From: Pyrenochaeta sp. MPI-SDFR-AT-0127
Lineage: Eukaryota; Ascomycota; Dothideomycetes; Pleosporales; Cucurbitariaceae
Length of the DNA: 64,000 bases
Direction of reading: 5' to 3'
Assembly (NCBI GenBank): GCA_020747015.1
Contig: JAGTJM010000026.1
Coordinates: 1-64,000, forward strand
Shown: positions 54,335 to 64,000 of the stretch, piece after piece
Numbering within the stretch: position 1 is the stretch's first letter
Layout: every line of letters begins with the position of its first letter
Program-made: the position numbers and the translations under genes
The notes under the pieces: generated by a model
The model's database searches: none
The model's input: only the letters and a program-made list of their open reading frames with translations
What the model was told of the DNA's origin: nothing

Positions 54335-55988
54335 ATGCCGTCGATATCCACAACCCTCCGCACGGCGCGGGCCTTCTCAAGAAGTAGCACCAAGGCACGT
54401 TCGCTCATTCAAAGTTGGAGATACACTCAATTGACCTGCCTAGACATATCTAAACCTCTCCCGCAGCTTCTCTTCCTCTCTCCGCCGCAATGAAATCAAT
54501 AAAGTTTATACGTCGGCAGCGGCCGCAATTGAAGGCATGTCATCTGACAGTACCCTGCTCTGTGGTGGTTTCGGTCTCTCTGGTGTACCAGATACACTTA
54601 TTGAACAAGTGAAGAACACGCCAAGTATCACCGGATTGACAGCTGTATCGAACAACGCTGGTGTTGTCGGAGGTGGACTGGGCTTGTTACTCGAGAGCAA
54701 GCAAGTCAAGAAGATGATCGCCTCCTATGTTGGCGAGAACAAAGTCCTTGAGCAGATGTACCTTACCGGGGAACTAGAACTAGAACTCACACCACAAGGA
54801 ACATTGGCAGAAAGGTGTAGAGCCGGAGGAGCAGGTATCCCCGCCTTTTACACGCCAGCAGCCTTCGGCACAGTTGTGCAAACCGGTGAGCTCGCACTCA
54901 GGCATAACAGCGACGGCTCCGTAGCCCAATACTCTACTCCCCGCGATGTCAAAGTCTTTGCTGGAAAGAGCTACATCATGGAAGAGAGCATCAAGGGCGA
55001 CTACGCATTCATCAAGGCATATAAGGCGGATCGCTTGGGCAATGTCCAATTCCGTTTCTCCGCTCAAAACTTCAACGGCGCCATGGCACGCAATGCTAAG
55101 GTTACGATTGTAGAGGCGGAGCATATCGTTGAGGTCGGAGATATTCCACCCAATGCTGTGCACGTCCCAGGCATCTACGTTGACCGTGTCATTCAATCCA
55201 CCGCGGAAAAGAAGATCGAGAAAGTGATCAACGCAAAAGACCCCAAAGATGCGGTGAATGAGCTCGGCAAGGGCGACGCAGCAAGCAAGCGTGAGCGAAT
55301 TGTGCGTCGAGCAGCAAAAGAATTCAAGAACGGCATGTATGCCAATCTCGGAATTGGCATGCCTATGCTCGCACCCTCCTTTGTCGATGCCAGCGTCGAA
55401 GTACAACTGCAATCTGAGAACGGTATCCTGGGTCTCGGCCCCTACCCACAGAAAGGCCTCGAAGATCCTGACCTCATCAACGCTGGAAAGGAGACTGTCA
55501 CTCTACTGCCTGGTGCTAGTTGCTTCGGTTCAGAAGAGTCGTTTGGTATGATCCGCGCTGGCAAGATCAACCTCACCATTCTTGGTGCCATGCAGGTGTC
55601 TGCGCGAGGTGACCTAGCTAACTGGATGTTACCCGGCAAAGTCAAGGGCTTTGGTGGTGCAATGGATCTTGTCTCAAACCCAGCAATGACGAAGGTTGTG
55701 GTGACAATGGAGCACACAGACAAGAAGGGCAGGCCAAAGATTCTCAAGCAGTGCGAGTTCCCCCTGACGGGTAAGGCCTGTGTGAGCCGAATTATCACAG
55801 ATCTGGTAAGCATGACACCATTTCCTCGATATGAACAACGCTAATGGATGATGTAGTGCGTATTTGATGTCGATTTCACAGATGGGTTAACGCTTATCGA
55901 ACTTGCGGATGGTGTTACGGTCGATGAAGTGCGATCGAAGACGGGAGCTGACTTCAAGGAGGCTGCTGAGATCAAGGCCATGTTGTGA
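54335..55988 (+). CDS. succinyl-CoA:3-ketoacid CoA-transferase (SCOT), mitochondrial
   Basis: Transfers CoA from succinyl-CoA to acetoacetate or other 3-oxoacids, in the mitochondrial matrix. Three exons: 54335-54394, 54444-55805, 55857-55988; 517 residues, near the family's usual 520. The Arg/Ser-rich N-terminus ([17 protein letters not shown], then [19 protein letters not shown]) is a mitochondrial presequence. The alpha part has [18 protein letters not shown] and [17 protein letters not shown] sequence; the beta part has the catalytic Glu in QSENGILG (near residue 345) and the C-terminal [10 protein letters not shown]. Intron 1 (49 bp) uses a GC donor (AAG/GCACG) with a CTAG acceptor; no GT donor gives a frame-compatible join except one 5 nt into the frame, so this N-terminal model is inferred. 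Intron 2 is ordinary (GTAAGC). Confidence 0.85.
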
Positions 55989-56492
55989 TCTTCGCAATGA
56001 CGCACTTTTTTTGTACATGTTTGCATAGCTTTTGTTGATACCAAGGCGTCCAAAATGTGGTAATGAGCACCGTTATGACTGGACGAAATGGCTTTGGTCC
56101 CCAAATTCAAGTGTTGCACAAACTTTGCAGCGCTTCTCGAAGGTCTTCAGCCGCTATGTTTGATGATGGTGATCTCCTCGTATTTCCCCGCGTAATCTGG
56201 CACGCGACAGTGATTGGCCGCAGTTTCAACGTCAGCCGTGTTGGACCCTAGGAAGAGTCCAGAGCCAGACAGTGTGACAGATTACGGGGGTCGCGACAGA
56301 AGGATCCGAACTCTGCGGCGCATCTCATACGCATCTTCACGATCGTACCTGCGTCGGTCAATGTTGAAGCATTCCTTGACGCATCCTCCCGCACGACCCC
56401 TGATGCTAGGGTGCTCCTGAGCGCTGGAAACTGGGTCCTTCGGACAAATCGCCAAGCAGACTAAAACCAATCAGGTGGGCGCCGTGGACAGC
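55989..56492. other. intergenic between SCOT and transporter genes
   Basis: 3' flank of SCOT and upstream region of the transporter. No further feature recognised. Confidence 0.45.
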
Positions 56493-58392
56493 ATGACTTC
56501 AGACATTGTGGAAAGATGGCTGTCCCTCGACACCGCTACTGAACAACAAGGGCCGCTTCTCAGCCCAGGCAATGAGTTTCCTTTGAGAACTCTACCCTCG
56601 CTCCCGTCCGACTCGAGTCTCTCGGAACGCAGCGAAGACGGGCCTCCCGTCCCTCGCCGGACCAACATCGCGAAGCTCATACATCCCCCGACCCCTACGA
56701 TGACGGATGAGCAGACGGCTGCTCGAAGACGTTCCTCCTCCCTTGCTGGCGCTACACTGCCTCCCAAAAAAGACCCACAAAAACATAGGAGACGACGCTC
56801 CGACCACATCGCCGAAGAAGGGGAAGAGTACTCGTCGGATGCGGATCGGTCTGATTCTGAATCACGGAGCGACAGCACTGACTTTGAGCTCGACGACATG
56901 AGTGCAGACGGCCTTGAAGATGACGAGGAGACGGGGCTCACCAAGAGAGATAGGCGGAGAAGGAGGCGGAGAAAGCGGAGGAACACATTGCTGGACCAGC
57001 GGGTGGTACCCGAGGACACTTACACAAAAGAGGAGAAGAAGCTCGCAGACCAGAATTTGATCAAATCCATGTTGGTCAATGGTGTGCTAATAGGCCTATG
57101 GTAAGAAGTCCTGGAACGGCTTCCGATGACCGTGACAGCTGACAGTCTGCAGGTATCTCTTCTCGATATCGATATCCGTCTACAACAAGTGGATGTTCAA
57201 GGAAGAGAAGGGTGACGGAGAGACTAAGAACATATTCCCATTCCCACTCTTCACGACATGTCTACATATGATTGTCCAATTTTCGCTCGCATCGCTCGTG
57301 TTATTCCTGATACCATCGTTCCGACCGCGACACGATTCCCTAAACCCTCATGCTCCTGGAGCACGTATCGAACCAGTAGACCCGAAGAAGCCGCTTATGA
57401 CGAAGTGGTTCTATTTCTCGAGGATTGGGCCGTGTGGCGCGGCAACTGGCATGGACATTGGATTGGGCAACACGAGCTTGAAGTTCATCTCATTGACATT
57501 TTTTAGTAGGTGTCTGTCACTTATGCTACATTAATCATGGCTAACTGGAACAGCAATGTGCAAATCGTCCGCACTCGGCTTCGTTCTTATTTTCGCGTTC
57601 CTCTTCCGCCTCGAACAACCATCATGGAGACTCGTCTTCATTATCCTGATCATGACAGTTGGCGTAGTTATGATGGTAGCGGGTGAAGCTGCCTTCCACG
57701 CACTGGGCTTTATACTCGTCATGGTCTCGGCATGCTCATCCGGATTTCGCTGGTCCCTGACGCAAATCCTCCTGCTCCGCAATCCCGCCACGGCAAACCC
57801 GTTTTCCTCGATTTTCTTCCTCGCACCAGTCATGTTTTTCAGCATCTTGTTTCTAGCGATACCCGTCGAAGGCTTCTCCGCGCTTGGAGAAGGCCTATCA
57901 CATCTTTTCGAAACCAAAGGCACGGCTCTCGGTGTTGGAATTCTGTTGTTTCCTGGTGTTTTGGCCTTCCTTATGACTTCTTCCGAATTCGCCCTGCTGA
58001 AGCGTACTTCGGTCGTTACACTGAGTATATGCGGCATCTTCAAGGAGGTGGTTACCATTGGTACTGCAAATCTTGTCTTCAACGACCCGCTCACTCCAAT
58101 CAATTTGACTGGACTCGTTGTCACGATTGGAAGCATTGCGGCGTACAATTACATGAAGATCAAGAAAATGAGGGAGGAAGCTCGAATGAATGCACATTTG
58201 CAGAATCAGGAAGAGTATGCGCCTGTGAGGACGGCCGATCCAGATAGGGACAGGAGAGGAAGTGTTGTCCATGCTCCTAGTAGAGGTGTGGTCAGGAGCA
58301 GTCTTCAGCTCGCACCCGGTATCAGTGGTCCTCCGGCTATTGACAGCCCATCGAGGGCGAGTCCGGTGAAGAGACCAGAAGATTTGGATTAG
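56493..58392 (+). CDS. triose-phosphate/nucleotide-sugar-type transporter (SLC35C2/YMD8-like)
   Basis: Multi-pass transporter of the drug/metabolite superfamily, probably in Golgi or ER membranes; substrate unknown. Three exons: 56493-57100, 57153-57505, 57554-58392; introns of 52 and 48 bp; 599 residues. An unusually long cytosolic N-terminus (about 190 residues) is Ser/acid-rich and ends in a basic run (RDRRRRRRRKRRNTLLD). The membrane domain starts SMLVNGVLIGLW + YLFSISISVYNKWMF, with the conserved KWM, FPFPLFTTCLHMIVQF, FYFSRIGPCGAATGMDIGLG and, after the second splice, SLTFF + TMCKSSALGFVLIF, then GFILVMVSACSSGFRWSLTQ, FSSIFFLAPVMF, and LTLSICGIFKEVVTIGTANL-like sequence near the end. 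The tail (SPSRASPVKRPEDLD) is disordered. The in-frame upstream GTG codons are ignored in favour of the first ATG. Confidence 0.88.
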
Positions 58393-59080
58393 TGTTTTGT
58401 TTGGCATTTGGGCCGATTTGGCCAACCACCTACATATCTTTGTGATCTCATTGTATTTTTCCGCATTATTGGCGTTCAGAGGGCACATCTGATTTGGGAT
58501 GAGGCGAGTTCGTTGCTATGGGATATATACCCTTTCCCAGACGGAGATATATGCATGCATCTATCTAATTCCTATCTATTCTTTCTTTGCGTACAACTCT
58601 GGGAATGAGTTCAGACGGTGGGCTCAACTGAATTCCTTACAATAGATTCATGATGTTTGATTGATTGTATCCTGAGATAAGAAATTCGACTTCCCTTACC
58701 AGATGATACGTTTGGGTATCATCATCGTGGGACCCGTGGAGCCCGTGGAGCCGGGGTTCTTGGCTGGTGGCAACCGCATCCGGTGACAAGCTGCCGGATA
58801 AGTGCACCATATGACTTCGTGTCCAACTTGGGTCATCACCCTCTCACATCAGTTCTAATCTTACTGTTATTTTGTGTTCATTCGGCAATAAGCGTGCATC
58901 GCCTCGTTTGGTATCACATCACGAAGTGCGTGCCGTGCCGTTTCAAGAACCCCCGAAACTCCGCCGCTTATACCAAGCCTCAAGTTCAAGAACAACTGCG
59001 CCCGCGTGCGCGACTCCTTCTTCTCCAAGACACAGCCAACATCGTCTTCGACCGCGACATCACGTCGTTTCCCAATCGCC
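58393..59080. other. intergenic between transporter and FKBP-STIMATE genes
   Basis: 3' flank of the transporter and promoter/leader of the FKBP fusion gene. A short tandem GTGGAGCCC repeat lies near 58735-58752. No gene seen. Confidence 0.45.
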
Positions 59081-60747
59081 ATGCGGCCCCTCACAACCTT
59101 CCTGGCGCTGCCGCTGGCGCTCTTACCCTCGCTCGCTTTCGCGCAGACACTTGACATTGAAGTCACCAGGCCCGTTGAGTGCACACGCAAGACACAGAAG
59201 GGCGACAAGCTCTCGATGATGTACAAGGGCACGCTTCAAAGTGACGGCAGCCAGTTTGACTCCAGCTACGATCGCGGCACGCCGTTCAAGTTCACCCTGG
59301 GCAAGGGACAAGTCATATCGGGATGGGACCAGGGCTTGCTGGACATGTGTATAGGCGAGGCCAGGAAGTTGACGATTCCCCCGAACCTGGCGTACGGGAA
59401 CTATGCAAATGGAGGAATTCCTGCGGGCTCAACGTTGAGTAAGTTGCACCGATTGACTTTTGCTAAACATATGGCTAACGTGCGCACAGTCTTTGAGACC
59501 GAACTCATGGGCATCGATGGTGTCAAAGCGGAACCAGTACCGGCGAAACCGACTGCTGCGCTATCAAATGCGTCACCCGATGTTGCTGAGGCACCTCCCG
59601 ACTTACCTGCACCCACACCATCCCCCGCCGAAGCGAAACCCGCAACACCTTCGCCTGCTAAACCTGGGTTGGCAACTCCAGCAGCACCTGCTTCTGAGCC
59701 TGCCAAGACAGCGGTCGCGCAAGGCAACCCGTTGGATGGAGAGGGCGGCGATGGCGAGTGCAATCTCCTCGGCGACTTTGCTCTGATCGTACAGGGTGCC
59801 CTCGGATTGCTTGCAGTCTCATCACTAGCGGTTAAGAGGATGAGAGAGTCTCCGCGAAGGCCGCTTAAGATCTGGTTTTTCGATGTGTCCAAGCAGGTCT
59901 TTGGCTCGGTTTTGCTTCATCTAGCCAATATTTTGATGTCCATGCTCTCCTCCGGCAAATTCGATGTGGCAGCAACGACAAACGCAACACCGCAGCATGC
60001 TGGCACGGATGACAAGGGTGATCAGCCAAATCCTTGCTCGTTCTATCTGCTGAATCTGGCTATTGATGTAAGTCACATTCATAGTACTCTATACAACATG
60101 ATCCTGACATTTTCTAGACCACAATCGGCATCCCCATCCTCGTTCTTCTCCTCAAGGTCCTTCACCGCGCTTTCTCTCTCACGCCCCTCGCCAACCCCCC
60201 AGAGTCCATCCGCAGCGGCAACTATGGCCACCCGCCCCGCGCAACATGGTGGCTCAAGCAATCGATCATCTACTTCCTTGGCCTCATCGGCATGAAGCTC
60301 TGCGTGCTCGCCATTTTCGCACTACTTCCATGGATCGCTTGGGTCGGCGACTGGGCACTCCGTTGGACAGAGGGCAATACTGCTGTACAGATTGCGTTCG
60401 TCATGTTCATCTTCCCACTGATTATGAATGCTCTACAGTATTGGATCATTGACAACTTCATCAAGGATCCCGGCCATGGAGAGGATGGAAGGTATGTCAT
60501 CGCCGCTGGGGAGGACAGCGATGACGAGACGGATGAAGAGTGGCTTGAGCGGCAAAGGCGCAGGAGAGAGGCGGGCGTTGATGGTGATGGAGATAGCGAT
60601 GTTGAATCTGCTTCGCCTGACACACTTAAGGAGGCCAATCCTACGGCGGTTCCGGTTAGGAAGAATAGCCCAAAGGATGGAGAGTATGATCCTACTGTTG
60701 ATGGCGTGGGAGCAAGTCGAATCGCGAGTAAGACTCGGAGAGAGTAG
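59081..60747 (+). CDS. FKBP-type prolyl isomerase fused to a STIMATE/TMEM110-like membrane domain
   Basis: Three exons: 59081-59438, 59490-60067, 60118-60747; introns of 51 and 50 bp; 521 residues. A signal peptide ([20 protein letters not shown]) leads to one FKBP domain (about 25-140): [50 protein letters not shown] and, across splice 1, IPAGSTL + IFETELMGI. The Tyr, Phe-Asp, Val-Ile, Trp and Tyr positions that line the FK506 pocket are present, so it should be active in the ER lumen. A Pro/Ala-rich linker ([20 protein letters not shown]) joins it, with no stop and no Met, to a STIMATE-family membrane domain: [51 protein letters not shown] + [17 protein letters not shown], and [20 protein letters not shown]. 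The acidic-basic cytosolic tail ([16 protein letters not shown]) is also typical. Usually these are two separate proteins. Confidence 0.88.
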
Positions 60748-61183
60748 ACGGGTGTTGTGATATACAATGTTCTTAAGTTTTAGTTTGCCGTTGCATTGTT
60801 ATTTCGGGCGTGGGATGTTATTGACAGCGGACGCTGCTTGTATAAACAGTGATTGAACATATATATTTGAATCGCAATTCGCTCTCCCTTTTGCGTCGAT
60901 CGGTTGCAAGCTATCACAAAGCTTGGTAAAACTCCAGGGCAAATGCTGTGTGTTCTCAAGACATATTGCCTACGACACTTGGCATAACCAATTTTTTCTG
61001 AAAGTTCAAGGTCTTAAGTCGTACTGCCCTAACACTACATGGTAGATCTACTCTTACGCCAATGATGCGCGCCGGCGACGCAGGGAATATGCCAAAACGG
61101 TACATACAACGTCTAACCCAGGACCGACTCCAGCCTATGCCAAAACCCAATGCACAAAGGAAATGATAGTTGCAACTGCATGT
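60748..61183. other. intergenic between convergent FKBP-STIMATE and hym1 genes
   Basis: Both flanking genes end here. Only 3'-flank sequence is seen. Confidence 0.5.
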
Positions 61184-62539
61184 TCATGCTGCTGCTGGTG
61201 GAGCAATGGGTGTAGGAGGCAATTGCTCGATTTGCCGAATGAGGAAGCTCTTTTCATCAATGAATTGCTCATCCTCTGTACGGTCTTCGAGGAACGAAGG
61301 GAGGAAGCGTAGGAGTTTTTCGCGGTTGCTTATGAGGATGCGCTGCACGGCATGGGACTTATTTGGGTTCGCGACGAATACCTTTTCTTGTCAGCATGTG
61401 CACTTCCTAGAGTGCTGGCATGGAAGCTAACCTTGAATACGTGGAATCCCTCGTAGTTGATCATCTTCCTATCGTCCCGCAAAAGCTTCATGATGATCTT
61501 GAGATGTTCGCCAGAGTCCACATATTGTGTCATGACATTGTAATTTGCTCTGTCCAGTAAGATCTCGCCCAGAAGCTTGATGGACTGCCGTTTGGTAACG
61601 TAGCTCTCCGACTGGATTAACATTGAGTTGTACTTTGCGAAGAACATCTCAAAATTCGTTTGTAAGAACGTTGCCACTAATGGTTTGTGCTTTGTCAAGA
61701 TTTCCTGCAGATGTATTAGCGAAGGCGTGCAAGTTGAGATCCAGCTGTCGTACCCTAAATGTGTTGAATGCATCTGCACTGACTTCGAAGGCGCCCTTGT
61801 CTATCCATCCGAAAAACTTCCAGAAGACGCCATTACCAGTGGCCGGCATATCTGGGTTTACACTTCCCAGGTCGACCGACTTTCCATCCTCCATGGGTTC
61901 ATCGTACAATAGCAGCGCGGCGATCGCATCATATTTGAGTGCCTCTCGCAATATGCCTCCACATGGCATGGCACTTTCCCGCCTATCATAACCTCTGCAT
62001 AATGCTATTATGATATCCGGCCGGTACTGTACAACGTGCTGTAGCACTTGGGGATCTGATGCCCCGGCGGGCTTGTAGCGGAAGGCGGTCGAGAAAATGA
62101 CTTGGGCATCCTTTCGCGATTCGAACGGCAGCTTGTGAATATTGACCGCCAAAACATATAGGACGTCTTCGTTGAGAATGCTTGTGAGGAGCTGAAATAC
62201 GGATTCTGGGTTGACTTCTGTGTCTTGACGACTGTTAGCACACATGAAACAGCCGTTTTAGCGACGCGGTGTTTGCATCCAGGAGGCAATTGTAGGGTAA
62301 TGTGAAATGTGAACATACCTGGCGTACCCTGAAGTCTGACCTTCATCTGTTGCAGGTCCAGGGCAAGTCCCTCCTCTAGCTACTCAAGTCAGCCATGTTG
62401 TTGACACGATCCTGCGGCGGGGCTCTCATCGTGCCTTCGGGTTGGGCTTGTCTTCTTGACTAAGCCGTGTAGCGAGCTCTTTGATTCCACGAGTGAGCTC
62501 AAGATTGCTCTTCTGCTTGTTCCGAAATAAGAAAGCCAT
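61184..62539 (-). CDS. hym1: Hym1/Mo25 scaffold protein
   Basis: Armadillo-like scaffold of the RAM/MOR morphogenesis network, which activates the germinal-centre kinase Kic1 and thereby Ndr kinase at sites of polar growth. Five exons: 62539-62435, 62379-62319, 62217-61754, 61704-61432, 61381-61184; introns of 55, 101, 49 and 50 bp; 366 residues. Sequence blocks: MAFLFRNKQKSNLELTRGIK, LATRLSQEDKPNPK + LEEGLALDLQQMKVRLQGTP, VFQLLTSILNEDVLYVLAVN, DPQVLQHVVQYRPDIIIALC, WIDKGAFEVSADAFNTFR + EILTKHKPLVATFL, QTNFEMFFAKYNSMLIQSES, KLLGEILLDRANYNVM, MINYEGFHVFK + VFVANPNKSHAVQRIL. Intron 1 has a GC donor (AAG/GCACG); every GT alternative loses the frame, so a GC-AG intron is supported by family continuity. 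Upstream lies a kinase gene on the same strand. Confidence 0.93.
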
Positions 62540-62974
62540 ATTGAGGGGAAGGAGAAAGCCACCAGGGCGGAGTTCGAGGTGGGCGGTTGACAACGATGTG
62601 AGGGGCTGCAACTTGCAGCCAGGGCCGGACAAGTTCTATTTGGACGGCGACGACATGCAGGCTATTGGAAGTGATATATAGGTGTTGGGCAGCAGTGTGG
62701 TAATTGTGTACAAGGGGTAAATGCGGTTTGTTGTTCACTGTGCTTTGCTATGGTGATGCGGTTGCTCGCGAATGGTGGAGGATGAACCCTGCAGCCAGCT
62801 AGCGCCCCCCGGAATCACTTGGGCGAATTAACCAGCGTGCCCTCCAAGGCGTCCAGGTGTCACATAGGATTAATCGTAGATAACATGCTTTTATAGAGCT
62901 CTATGAACATTGATTCGGGTCTACGGCTATCAAAGCCCTTGCTTCCAGCCTGCTATTTATTGCGAGTGGCGGCA
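62540..62974. other. intergenic between kinase 3' end and hym1 5' end
   Basis: About 435 bp holding the hym1 promoter and leader and the kinase 3' flank. No additional feature recognised. Confidence 0.5.
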
Positions 62975-64000
62975 TCACTGTGCAAAGTAAGGATGCTCAA
63001 GAACCTGATATGATCGGTCAACTCCGTCTTCAAACTTCTCTGGGCTCTCATACCTTTGATGCAGCCATACGTGCGCCGCTCTCATACTTGACGAGGTCCT
63101 CGACAAGATCTTGCTCGACCTTAGAGTTTTTTGGCAGAATTGCAGACCACGTTTGCGCTGGATACTCATGGAACTGCACTTTGCCCCAATCCGGGAGGGT
63201 TGCTGCTTCCTGTTCTGTTTAGTGCATACTCAGATGATGTTCTAGTTTGATTTTCTTACTGGCCATACATCCAAATTCGGCGTCCCAAGTTTCTTAAATA
63301 CACTTTGTATTAGAGCCAAGTCGCTTCCAAGTTCTCCGGAGTCGAATAGTGTTCCGTGATCTGGAGCCAATGCTTCGGCAACTGTACAGCCGGCTGCCCA
63401 CAGATCGAGGCTACAGCCGTAGCGTTTGTTACCGAATAGAAGTTCTGGTGCCCTGTAACAGGTGGTACCCACGTCTGTTATTTTTGAATCCTCACCTTCA
63501 GAGCCTGGAGCCTCGCGTGCCCATGCAATCCCAAAGTCTGAAATGTAAGCCGGCCCATCGAGGGACTTGAGGAGGATGTTGGAAGGCTTGACATCGCGGT
63601 GAATTACCCCTTGGCCGTGGATGTACCTGAGGGCCGAAAATAGGTCTTTCAAACAGCTCTGGACTTGCATTTTCGAAAGTTTCTTGTTCTGCAATAGGTC
63701 GCTGAAATCATAGCGCATGAAGGGAAAGACAAGGACGAAACGACTTCCATCCTCGCGGAAGGTATCAAGGAGTGGTATTACACGATCAGAAGCTGCAATC
63801 GCCAATATGCTAGCTTCTCGTTTGGAGTCGTGGGGCGGCTCCATCATAGATGGTGTAGTAACTTTGAGGGCCACAAGTCTGTTCTTGGATGCCGCCTCTG
63901 GCGGAAAGTATCCTTCGTCATTCAAGGCTGGTGCTTTGTAGACTGCGGAGAAGAGTCCTTCACGATGATAGACTGCATTCTGATACTTGCCAATCGGCCT
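62975..64000 (-). CDS. CDK-like / CDK-activating kinase-type Ser/Thr kinase (5' part outside window)
   Basis: Protein kinase resembling fungal CDK-activating kinases such as S. pombe Csk1. Visible exons: 64000 (open, start lies beyond the edge) to 63260, 63209-63054, 63004-62975; introns of 50 and 49 bp; 308 residues seen. The start of the visible part (GKYQNAVYHREGLFSAVYKA) is the glycine-rich-loop region. The Lys is in RLVALKV, the catalytic loop is VIHRDVKPSNILL, the metal motif DFGIAWA, and the activation segment ends TDVGTTCYRAPELLFG. CDK-type C-lobe text follows: KRYGCSLDLWAAGCTVAEAL and KKLGTPNLDVWP + EAATLPDW across a splice. The intron 1 acceptor is chosen at the second of two nearby AGs (AACAG) because only that keeps the DVWPEA family join. 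The C-terminus ends EHPYFAQ. The N-terminal start cannot be given. Confidence 0.88.

Overview
The window reads as a filamentous ascomycete chromosome segment, most likely from Dothideomycetes (Pleosporales-like). This rests on many short (about 50 bp) introns with GT..AG borders and CTAAC-like branch points, single genes on both strands with no operons, fungus-specific families (Skn7, UsgS, Inp1, Src1/Heh1, Hym1, PL20 glucuronan lyase, 2EXR/F-box-like), and AT-rich tracts with TpA-biased damage that suggest repeat-induced point mutation (RIP). The exact genus cannot be read from the sequence. No tRNA, rRNA, CRISPR or intact transposon was recognised.

Layout. 0-4.5 kb: a small secreted cysteine-rich protein, then 3.3 kb with no convincing gene. 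4.5-20 kb: a dense housekeeping block with an Ariadne-type RBR ubiquitin ligase, eIF2B epsilon (gcd6), the stress regulator skn7 divergent from a mitochondrial-type peroxiredoxin, formamidase, and UsgS head-to-head with the peroxisome inheritance factor Inp1. 23-28.6 kb: a decayed island with a proline/serine-rich hypothetical protein, remnants of a WD40 protein and an SGNH/GDSL lipase, two AT-rich islands, and an intact secreted aspartic-protease-like gene that has lost catalytic residues. 28.8-38.9 kb: patatin-like phospholipase, ketopantoate-reductase-like enzyme, ribosomal protein eL42, inner nuclear membrane protein Src1/Heh1, and a secreted PL20 lyase. 39.7-52.4 kb: sparse, with a CRIB-like-motif protein, a secreted Ala-rich protein, a large low-complexity putative nuclear protein and a 2EXR-like protein, separated by long intergenic stretches. 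54.3-64 kb: succinyl-CoA:3-ketoacid CoA-transferase, a triose-phosphate/nucleotide-sugar-type transporter, an unusual FKBP-STIMATE fusion, Hym1/Mo25, and a CDK-activating-kinase-like kinase cut by the window edge.

Gene models were assembled by hand from frame continuity, splice motifs and family conservation. For every multi-exon gene I checked that the exon lengths sum to a whole number of codons. Themes: oxidative stress (Skn7 next to a peroxiredoxin), peroxisome/fatty-acid/ketone metabolism (Inp1, SCOT), polarity and cell-cycle kinase regulation (Hym1, CDK-like kinase), and ER/nuclear membrane biology (Src1, UsgS, FKBP-STIMATE). The most unusual items are the FKBP-STIMATE fusion, the active-site-less aspartic protease inside a RIP-like island, and two introns with a non-canonical GC donor in the same AAG/GCACG context.
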